From: Phycisphaerales bacterium
GTDB taxonomy: Bacteria; Planctomycetota; Phycisphaerae; Phycisphaerales; UBA1924
DNA length: 36,245 bases
Reading direction: 5' to 3'
Assembly: GCA_022843045.1 (NCBI GenBank)
Contig: JALHOJ010000045.1
Location: 1 to 36,245 of the forward strand
Both the position numbers and the translations under genes were made by a program. The first letter of the stretch is position 1. Every line of letters begins with the position of its first letter. Below, in pieces: positions 1 through 6,721 of the stretch. The notes beneath the pieces are model-generated. The model did no database searches. It was not told the origin of the DNA and saw only the letters and a list, made by a program, of their open reading frames with translations.

Positions 1-9
1 CGGGCCCGA

Positions 10-534
10 CTAGGCTGCGCCGCCATTGCGAAGTGCCTCCCGGATCGTCAATGCCACATCGAGATGCTCTTTTCCCTTCAAGGAATCCTTAAGGTCCGGT
101 GGAAGGGGAAGGGTGTTCTCCCGGAAGAAGCGTGCCAGTTCATCGTAGAGCTGGCCGACCCACTCCTCAGTATTCTCCTCCTCGGTCCCGAAGAACTCCA
201 GATGCTTCGGACTGAGCACGCCCTTCTGGTAGTGAAAGGTCGCGTTGCGAAAGCGCTTGAGGCGGTCGACATACGGCGATGCGATGAGCGCATCAATCTT
301 GGCATCGGTCAGCTTCAGATCCTGCCAACCTTCGACAACCACAAAGAGTCCCGAATAGGAGTAAAGAAGATACAGGCCCGGCGTGGAGTAGAACAAGCCA
401 ACCAATCCCTGTTCGTCTGCGGCCAATTCCTTGAGCTTCTCGGCAGTGACCGAGCGCCTGAGCAAATCTCGCATGTGTGCCGCATATGCAAAGTACCTGT
501 ACAGGGTCACGATTTCGAGACGAGGCACCGGCAT
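10..534 (-). CDS. HEPN-like protein of unknown function (putative RNase)
   Basis: This 174-residue protein is predicted mostly helical, with no signal peptide or membrane segment, so it is probably cytoplasmic. Around residues 92-102 it carries RFRNATFHYQ. This contains R-N-x-x-x-H, the RX4-6H motif (polar residue after Arg) that defines the catalytic site of HEPN RNases. HEPN domains are small helical bundles that usually act as dimeric RNases in toxin-antitoxin and antiphage systems. The protein starts 39 bp after the stop of a larger gene on the same strand, which suggests co-transcription. There is no clear Shine-Dalgarno sequence before the ATG. The gene is AT-richer than the second half of the window, consistent with accessory DNA. 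I do not recognise a named family. HEPN membership rests on one motif and overall character, and a non-catalytic helical protein is possible. Confidence 0.75.
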   Translation of the reverse strand: MPVPRLEIVTLYRYFAYAAHMRDLLRRSVTAEKLKELAADEQGLVGLFYSTPGLYLLYSYSGLFVVVEGWQDLKLTDAKIDALIASPYVDRLKRFRNATFHYQKGVLSPKHLEFFGTEEENTEEWVGQLYDELARFFRENTLPLPPDLKDSLKGKEHLDVALTIREALRNGGAA

Positions 535-573
535 GACGAAGTGTATTCGGCGGCCATCCGAACGTCTGTGCGG

Positions 574-1845
574 CTATGGCGATCCCCCTCCCGGTTTGAA
601 CTCCTGCATCTCAACAGCTTTACGGCTGAAGAGGTCTGCGTTTCCGTGGGCAAACCAGAACTCGAGCATTGTTTGTCCAGTTGGAATCCGCTCGATCTTC
701 AGAATGTGAGTCGTGTCTTCTTCGTCATACGGAGCGGCGAGCCCGCTGAGCACGGTGCAGTCACCCACTACCACATAATCAAAGTGCTTGAGGCCGGTGT
801 GGCGGTGAATGCGCCGGTTGTCGTCAAACCCAATCGTATTGCCCGGAACGGCCCCTACGCGGTGGATGAAATGGTGGGGCAACTCGTAGTACACGGGGCC
901 GCCCTCATCGTGCCGATACACGTGCTGGGGCGCGAGGACCGACGCATCGATCCACATGTCCACGTTGGCCTCACGCTTCGTCGGGTCGCACCTGTAGACC
1001 TGCAGTTGAAGAGTGTCGTTCTTGAACCTGTCCAAGTAGTCGGGCAGAAGGATCGGGGGTGGCGTGAATCCGTCACGGCGCAGTTCGATCGTGCCGCCTT
1101 CGGACATCGCGATCTTTCGGAGGTCGCTCTCGGACCTAATCGCATCAAGCGGTGTGAAGTATGCGTAGGCCACATTCTGTAGCTGTTTCGAAGCACCCTG
1201 AATGTTCCATGGGCTGCTCCGAAACTGCCTGGAACCTAGGATCAAAGGAACCGCTTCCAGCGTCGTGTGGTGGAATACTCGGATATATGGCACGCCGCCA
1301 GATCCCCATTCGGCGTCGCCAGTTGCGAAAGTGTGGAGTTCGGCTGGACCGCGAATCTTGCACTTGAAGAGCTGCGACCCGTCGGCCATATCGAGCACGT
1401 GGTCATGGTTGAAGAACCTCAAACGCAAACGATGCCCGCAGGACACATCGATGTCAAGGTCGCATACGAACTCAGCGTCGCTGAGCTTGGCGAGTCGATT
1501 GGGACCGAAGGCCAGTGGTTGAATCCAGAGCAACCCGGCGTGTTCGAGATATATCTGATCCGGCACGATGAGTGAATACCCCTGGCCGTGCAACAGACGG
1601 CACTTTACCCACCCATCGTGTTCGGTTGAGCCATCACCCCTAAAGCCATAATCAGTGAAGTAGAGATGGTCCATCTTGGACTCTCGACGGTTAAAGCGTC
1701 GGTTCTCCCGAAGCGGTGTGGCGGGTGGGCCCGCCGGGCCGACCGCCCGGGCAGTGGATGCGACAAGTCCCCGGCGAGCCCGCGCCTTCGCTCTAGCTCG
1801 CTTTTCCTTCCGCTTGCGATTCGATGCCTTCTTCCGCTGGCCCAT
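574..1845 (-). CDS. Unknown protein with basic leader and possible ADP-ribosyltransferase-like core
   Basis: This protein has about 423 residues from the ATG at 1845. The frame is also open from a GTG at 1908, which would add 21 residues. The N-terminus is extremely basic (a Lys/Arg/Ala run over residues 4-25), suggesting contact with nucleic acid or the ribosome. The middle contains a stretch beginning FHHTTLEAVPLILGS, then SSPWNIQGAS and VAYAYFTPLD. The order H-x-T, a helix leading to I/L-L-x-S, then a later aromatic strand resembles the NAD-binding start of ADP-ribosyltransferase folds (DarT/PARP-like). That resemblance is my inference, and a complete H-Y-E or R-S-E triad was not established. 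No signal peptide or transmembrane segment is seen. The HEPN-like gene follows 39 bp downstream, so the two may work as a pair. Confidence 0.75.
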   Translation of the reverse strand: MGQRKKASNRKRKEKRARAKARARRGLVASTARAVGPAGPPATPLRENRRFNRRESKMDHLYFTDYGFRGDGSTEHDGWVKCRLLHGQGYSLIVPDQIYLEHAGLLWIQPLAFGPNRLAKLSDAEFVCDLDIDVSCGHRLRLRFFNHDHVLDMADGSQLFKCKIRGPAELHTFATGDAEWGSGGVPYIRVFHHTTLEAVPLILGSRQFRSSPWNIQGASKQLQNVAYAYFTPLDAIRSESDLRKIAMSEGGTIELRRDGFTPPPILLPDYLDRFKNDTLQLQVYRCDPTKREANVDMWIDASVLAPQHVYRHDEGGPVYYELPHHFIHRVGAVPGNTIGFDDNRRIHRHTGLKHFDYVVVGDCTVLSGLAAPYDEEDTTHILKIERIPTGQTMLEFWFAHGNADLFSRKAVEMQEFKPGGGSP

Positions 1846-1996
1846 GGTTCCAAGAGTAGTGGTCGCGACTAGCGTCTCATTTCGCTCATCAGACAGTCCC
1901 GAATTCACTCTGAAATCCGCCGATGTTGAGTATCAGACCGTCCCGTCTCTGGGTCTCTGAAAAGCCCATCGTCAGACCATCCACCGTCCTCTATTT

Positions 1997-2030
1997 GAGA
2001 ACCCCCGTGTCGCAAGACGCGGGGGTTGTC
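1997..2030. terminator. Hairpin repeat, copy 1 of 4
   Basis: This 34-nt inverted repeat has a 12-bp core stem (2000-2011 with 2016-2027) closed by the tetraloop GCAA on the plus strand. The outer GAG/GTC pairs lengthen it with one mismatch. It is followed by GTTTTT on the plus strand. On the minus strand it lies 87 bp after the stop of the LVIVD propeller gene and is followed by a short T run. It is probably a factor-independent terminator, possibly bidirectional. Near-identical copies are at 5084, 6654 and 10233. Confidence 0.75.
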
Positions 2031-2117
2031 GTTTTTGGGGAATCCGTCTGGCCACTGAACGGGGTAAACGGGAGCACAGGTTCCCGTTGACCGAGGGCGT
2101 TGGTCGTTGCGAGCGGG

Positions 2118-4715
2118 CTACTTGTTCTCCCGCCGCATGTCGGTGCTTGGTGCGAAGTACACGCCTTGCGTGACGGGTTTGCCGAAGGCCTCGGGGTGGA
2201 GGTACTTGCCCTTCTCCGCTGGGGTCTTGTCGACGCTGCCGGGGATTCGGTTCTTTTCCGCCCAGGCGTCTTGGCGAACGCCGGTAACTTGCCAGGAGAC
2301 CTTAAGGTGTCCGTGGCTGGAGCGGAGCGTGAACTGGTTGTCCTTGACCTCGCGGACGACTTTGGCCCAAAGGAAGATGTCGGTGTCGTCGGCCTCATCG
2401 ATGATGGTGAGCTGGTAGCGGAAGTCGCGGTTGAGGGCCTGGAAGTAGTCGGGGAGGACGACGGTGGCATAGCCGCGGTCGTCGGTGGTGACGACGCCGT
2501 CGTAGATGTTCTTCATGTCGGGGCTCTCGACGCATGAGTGCCAGAGTTCCTTGTTCATCGGGTCGAGCGGGTGATCGATCCGGAAGGCCTTGCTCGCCGC
2601 CGAGAAGGTCACGGGCACGTTGACGCTGCCGGTCCCATCGCGGTCGAAGGTGGCGAGCGTCAACTCCACCCCCGAGGTCACACCAACGATCTGAAACTGG
2701 TTGGTGACGGAGCCGTTGTAGCGCAGGATGGCGCCCAGCGAGTTGCTGAGGTTCTCGTAGAGCCCGATCTCGCTATCTAGGTTGGACGCGCCCGGATCGA
2801 TCGCGAGGCGACCGCCGGTACCGTCGCCGCGGACATGAAGGCGGGAGGTGGGCGTGGTGATACCAATGCCGACATTGCCGGCGAACGTGTTGGTGAAGTT
2901 GCCGAAGGCGTTGGCGGCATCCTCGCGGGCGAAGTTCGTGGGGATCCGGGAGACGCCGAGCGTGCCGGTGGTGATGTTTGAGGCGTTCGTGTAGAACGAC
3001 GCGTCCTGGCCGTTGAGATGGGCGGCGTTGACGCTTGTCAACCCTGAGCCGTTGATGCCGGAGAGATTGAGGCTGGACGCGGCCAGCGGTGTGCCAAAGC
3101 CGACGCCGCGTGTGTTGAAGACCTGCAGCGTGTTCGAGTTCGAGTTCACCACGTACGCGAACGACCCCGACACCGCGACAGAGGTTGGGCCGCTCGCGGT
3201 CGCGATGCTTCTCGCCAGCGTGGGTGCAGCGGGATTGCTGATGGTGAAGACCTGCAGCGTGTCCGAGTTCCGATTTGCCACATATGCGAACGAGCTCGAT
3301 ACCGTCACGGAGACTGGGAAGCTTCCGGTCGTGACGCTCCCCACCAGCGAGGGCGCGGCGGGATTGCCGATGTTGAAGACCTGCAGCGTGTTTGAGCCTT
3401 GGCTCACCACGTACGCGAAGGAGCCCGACACGGCGACGGAACTTGGGATGTTCCCGGTCGCGACGCTCGCCGCCAGGGTGGGCGCCGCCGGGTTGCTGAT
3501 GTTGAAGACCTGCAGCGTGCTAGAGACTTGGTTCACCACGTATGCGAACGAGCCCGAAACCGCCACGGAGAATGGAGTGAGCGCGGTCGCGACGCTCCCC
3601 GCCAGCGTGGGCGCGGCGGGATTGCTGATGTTGAACACCTGCAGCGTGTTCGACGCCACCACATACGCGAAGGAGCCCGACACCGCGATGAAACGTGGGA
3701 AGCTGGTAGTGACGCTGCCCGCGAGTGTGGGCGCGGCGGGATTGCCGATGTTGAAGACCTGCAGCGTGTCCGACGACTGGTTCACCACGTACGCGAAGGA
3801 GCCCGACACGGCGACGGAGACTGGAGTGATCCCGGTCGCGACGCTCCCCGCCAGCGTGGGCACGCCGAGATTGCTGATGCTAAAGACCTGCAGCGTGTTC
3901 GAGTTAACATTGGCCACATACGCGAACAAGCCCGACACCGCGACGGAGTTCGGGTTGATCCCGGTCGCGGCGCCTCCCGATAGCGACAAGTCTGGGACCA
4001 GTGTTCCCAGCCCGCTTTGCACATCGGCACTCAGCGACGACCGCGTCACCGTGCCCACACTGATGCTCCCGCCGTTTAGGTTGGTCAGACCTGCGCCGTT
4101 GCCGGCAAACGTGTTGCCCGCGTTGGTGAAGTTGAGCAGGCCCGTAAAGGTCTGGTTGCTGTTGAGCCGCGCGATGTTGCTCGACAGCTGGGCATCGGAC
4201 AGCGTGCCGGTCAGGTTCGCGGCGTTCTGAAAGAAACTCGCCGACTGCCCGTTGAGGCTTGTCGCGTTGGTCGCGGTCGTTGCGGTCGTAGCCGAGATTG
4301 CCGTGGCGGCGTTCTGGGCGAACGTCGCGTTCGGCGCCGCCGTCAGCTCCTGCCGCGGCGAGAGCACGGTGTACCCAGTGGCGTCCAAGCAGTCCAGCCC
4401 GGTGTCCTGACGAACCTCAATCTCCAGGAACCGCTTCTGCCCGGCGAAGGCTGCCGCACCGAAGTCGAGTGATGCCGCAAAGCGGCCATTGGCCACCGCA
4501 AGGTCATCGGAGCAGAGTGTGCTGCCGATCTGCGTGCCGCCGGTCGCCGCGTCGTAGAGCCGGAAGCGGATGTCGTACGTCCCCGCGGCGGGTGTGCCGG
4601 CACCGGCCAGCTCGCCTTGGTAGGTGAAGGCCGAATCAAGCGGCGTTTGTGCCTGCGCCCTGATTGCGGCGAATACGGAAAGTACAGAGACAATCAAGAA
4701 CGTGAAACGCAGCAC
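2118..4715 (-). CDS. Exported LVIVD-repeat beta-propeller protein with tail-fibre-like C-terminus
   Basis: The protein has 865 residues and starts at a GTG preceded by GAGG at 4-nt spacing. A signal peptide (residues 1-22, ending AQA) marks it for export. An FTYQG-type beta module follows (about 29-140), starting AFTYQGEL and containing LYDAATGG. A Thr/Ala/Asn linker leads into seven repeats of about 41 residues (252-536), each like VAVSGSFAYVVN...TLQVFNI. These match LVIVD repeats, which form beta-propellers, so seven copies predict one complete seven-bladed ring. A second fibre-like part contains NVGIGITTPTSRLHV (613-628) and a conserved terminal domain (705-800) with FRIDHPLDP and LPDYFQALN. 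The role is probably an adhesive or structural surface protein; no enzyme motif is visible. It shares the FTYQG and NVGIG modules with the RCC1 protein at 6722-8566. Confidence 0.9.
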   Translation of the reverse strand: MLRFTFLIVSVLSVFAAIRAQAQTPLDSAFTYQGELAGAGTPAAGTYDIRFRLYDAATGGTQIGSTLCSDDLAVANGRFAASLDFGAAAFAGQKRFLEIEVRQDTGLDCLDATGYTVLSPRQELTAAPNATFAQNAATAISATTATTATNATSLNGQSASFFQNAANLTGTLSDAQLSSNIARLNSNQTFTGLLNFTNAGNTFAGNGAGLTNLNGGSISVGTVTRSSLSADVQSGLGTLVPDLSLSGGAATGINPNSVAVSGLFAYVANVNSNTLQVFSISNLGVPTLAGSVATGITPVSVAVSGSFAYVVNQSSDTLQVFNIGNPAAPTLAGSVTTSFPRFIAVSGSFAYVVASNTLQVFNISNPAAPTLAGSVATALTPFSVAVSGSFAYVVNQVSSTLQVFNISNPAAPTLAASVATGNIPSSVAVSGSFAYVVSQGSNTLQVFNIGNPAAPSLVGSVTTGSFPVSVTVSSSFAYVANRNSDTLQVFTISNPAAPTLARSIATASGPTSVAVSGSFAYVVNSNSNTLQVFNTRGVGFGTPLAASSLNLSGINGSGLTSVNAAHLNGQDASFYTNASNITTGTLGVSRIPTNFAREDAANAFGNFTNTFAGNVGIGITTPTSRLHVRGDGTGGRLAIDPGASNLDSEIGLYENLSNSLGAILRYNGSVTNQFQIVGVTSGVELTLATFDRDGTGSVNVPVTFSAASKAFRIDHPLDPMNKELWHSCVESPDMKNIYDGVVTTDDRGYATVVLPDYFQALNRDFRYQLTIIDEADDTDIFLWAKVVREVKDNQFTLRSSHGHLKVSWQVTGVRQDAWAEKNRIPGSVDKTPAEKGKYLHPEAFGKPVTQGVYFAPSTDMRRENK
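3108..3962 (-). repeat. Seven coding tandem repeats of about 120-129 bp (LVIVD blades)
   Basis: This internal DNA repeat encodes the seven propeller blades of the 2118-4715 gene. Units share the coding signature CTGCAGGTCTTC(A)AC (seen on the plus strand as GAAGACCTGCAGCGTGT), recurring roughly every 120-129 bp. The third unit is the shortest, having lost a few codons between the two strands of the blade. High identity between units suggests recent duplication or gene conversion. Confidence 0.9.
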
Positions 4716-5322
4716 AAAGCCTCATTCCTGCGGGTGCAAAGAAGTACGACGTATACCGGGCGAGCGAAAGCAGCTTGAACCCCATCACAGCACCACTCAC
4801 GACAGCCGGCGCCCATGAAGATTCTACCACATGCGCATGATCCGGCCACGCGATTCGTTGGCAGTTTTCGTGCAAAACAGCCCATCTTGCCATCGTCAAC
4901 AGCGTCCGGCCGCCCGAGAACGCCTCCACCTATTCGATTTCAAGGCAGGTCGAGCGAGAGGCCGTCGAGTGGGAACCCATCACCGCGAGATCGGCGCTGC
5001 AGCTTGCGCGTGTTCTGCCAGAGCCGGGCGTCTCTACACCAACCTGCGACTCGTCCGGAAGAGGGTTGTGCCCACTCTATTGTGAAAACCCCCGTGTCGC
5101 AAGACGCGGGGGTTGTCGTTTGGAGATTGCGACGACGCAATCCATCACGCGCCGGTATTCGACCACCACTCGATCTCGCTCGCACGGTGCAAGATCGCGA
5201 TCATCAATGCCTGAGATCAACACGGACATGCCCAATCCTCGGCGCAGCGCGACGATCTGGTCGTGGTGCACGAACTCGTCCGTGCCGATCCGGTTGATTG
5301 CGCTCGGCCACCACAGATGTTT
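4716..5322. other. 607-bp intergenic region holding hairpin copy 2 and an open frame of doubtful status
   Basis: This region separates the start of the LVIVD gene from the stop of the DUF1254 gene. It contains hairpin copy 2 (5084-5117) and, on the minus strand, an open stretch (5322-5077) in frame with the DUF1254 gene just after its TAA. The 5117-4716 part presumably carries the promoter of the LVIVD gene, but I see no convincing -35/-10 pair. No further gene is supported. Confidence 0.6.
5084..5117. terminator. Hairpin repeat, copy 2 of 4
   Basis: The 28-nt core (5087-5114) is identical to copies 1 and 3, with the same GCAA loop on the plus strand. It lies 205 bp after the stop of the DUF1254/DUF1214 gene, further than the other copies are from their genes. 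Confidence 0.75.
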
Positions 5323-6396
5323 TTATCGAACTTGCTCCACTGTCGGCAACTTGTACCGCCCGTCCAAAACCGATGGCCCTGGTCGGTAGACTCGCATGAG
5401 GAAGTTCCAGCCTTCGGTGACATCGACGCGGTTCGGCACGTCGCCGCAGGCTTCCTTCGACCCGAAGAACACGGTGAAAGTGCCGTCGTTGTTCAGCTTG
5501 ACGTTTGTGGAGTTGATGACTGCGTTGTCGCTCTTGATGTAGCCGTCACTGCCATAGACCGTGATTGACCAAAAAGCCTGATTCTCTGGAACGGTATAGG
5601 TGGCCTTGTGGCACGCGAGGTGGTTATGGTCGCCGCTGTAGTTCAAGTAGGTGGCGTCCCACTCTGGGTTCAAGCCCCAAGCAGCCGCCGCGGCGATGTG
5701 ACGAGTCTTCTCGTCGACCTTTCCACGCGGCCCCATCATTCCCTTCCAACTCGTGTACTGGGCTGAGTCTTTCTCGTACTGTTCAGTCAGAGCTTTCAGC
5801 GATGCTGCATCCCATTGCAACGGGGGCAGCGCATCGGCGCTGTTCGCCTTGATGACGACGCCATCCTGCAGTTTGTTGGCCAGCGCGATGTCCGCGTCAT
5901 CCTTGGGATTCAGCACTTGGGTTCGTACGATGACGGCCAGGTACTTCGTGTCTTGCGGCAGGTCATAGGTACCGGGCGCGTAGTAGACGGCAGGCGCGTA
6001 GTGGTCGTTGTCAACCAGCAACACCGACATGAATCGACCCGCCGGGAGCGGCGGCAATGTCACGGTCGCACCCTTGGACGTGTCCACGATTGACGCTGAA
6101 TACAGAGTGTCCCGATTCATTCTGACCACCGTTTGCTGGTCCAACGGCGTCGGCTTGCGGATGTAGAACCAGCGGTTGACACCGCCAGCCTGCTGGCTGA
6201 TGTTGTGGAAGGTTCGGTCCGTCTCGGCGCGGATGTAGCTGTCAGGGGTGACCTTGTGATTGTCCGAGGACGATGATCCAGCGGGCGGCTGACCGCCCAG
6301 GGGCTCCTTGCCTTCTTGCGCGAGAGCCGTGAGACCCGCGATGCATCCCGCCGCGACCATGGCCATCATCAGGATCTTTGCTGCGCGTGAGGACAT
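5323..6396 (-). CDS. Exported DUF1254/DUF1214 domain protein
   Basis: This is a 357-residue protein from the ATG at 6396, preceded by AAAGG at about 10-nt spacing. The frame is open to 6456, but that start would add 20 residues before a good signal peptide (MSSRAAKILMMAMVAAG..., cleavage after ALA near residue 26). The DUF1254 part (about 45-150) contains WFYIRKPTPLDQQTVVRMNRDTLYS in two blocks. The DUF1214 part (about 230-345) contains YTVPENQAFWSITVYGSDGY and ends with YRPGPSVLDGRYKLP. The two domains commonly occur together in periplasmic proteins of unknown biochemical role, often near sulfatases and HAD hydrolases, as here. Length and domain order are normal. Hairpin copy 2 lies downstream. 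Confidence 0.92.
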   Translation of the reverse strand: MSSRAAKILMMAMVAAGCIAGLTALAQEGKEPLGGQPPAGSSSSDNHKVTPDSYIRAETDRTFHNISQQAGGVNRWFYIRKPTPLDQQTVVRMNRDTLYSASIVDTSKGATVTLPPLPAGRFMSVLLVDNDHYAPAVYYAPGTYDLPQDTKYLAVIVRTQVLNPKDDADIALANKLQDGVVIKANSADALPPLQWDAASLKALTEQYEKDSAQYTSWKGMMGPRGKVDEKTRHIAAAAAWGLNPEWDATYLNYSGDHNHLACHKATYTVPENQAFWSITVYGSDGYIKSDNAVINSTNVKLNNDGTFTVFFGSKEACGDVPNRVDVTEGWNFLMRVYRPGPSVLDGRYKLPTVEQVR

Positions 6397-6721
6397 TGAG
6401 CTGCGCCTTTCGTGAGTGAGATGTGTCGTTCGGCCTGCATCGGCATTGCGAGACATGAAAGAAGTCTACGCGCTCCATAATCGCCAAAGTGGGCATCCCC
6501 GCCCGATATCCCCTGAGGGGCACTCAGAGCGGTCTCGGCGGCGCGCCGACGGCCGTTCATGCCGCTGCGTTGAACTCCCAGACTCGTCGCGCGGCCGCTA
6601 TGTCTATTTTGGTCTCTCTATCGCGTTGGATTACCACTACGCGCCCACTATTTGAAAACCCCCGTGTCGCAAGACGCGGGGGTTGTCGTTTGGGAAGTTG
6701 ACGCAAGGTGAATCGAAGCGG
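6397..6721. other. 325-bp intergenic region with hairpin copy 3
   Basis: This lies between the start of the DUF1254 gene and the stop of the RCC1 gene. It holds hairpin copy 3 (6654-6687) and presumably the promoter of the DUF1254 gene in 6397-6600. No coding frame with convincing character and no clear promoter hexamers were seen. Confidence 0.6.
6654..6687. terminator. Hairpin repeat, copy 3 of 4
   Basis: The core (6657-6684) is identical to copies 1 and 2. Flanking bases ACTATTTGAAAAC on the left and GTTGTCGTTT on the right are also shared with copy 1, so the repeated unit is larger than the stem alone. It ends 34 bp after the stop of the RCC1-repeat gene and most likely terminates that gene. 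Confidence 0.8.

Noticed and set aside
3108..3962. Regularly spaced repeats as a CRISPR array
   Set aside because: The repeats are in frame, encode propeller blades, and the intervening sequence is conserved too; no Cas gene is present.
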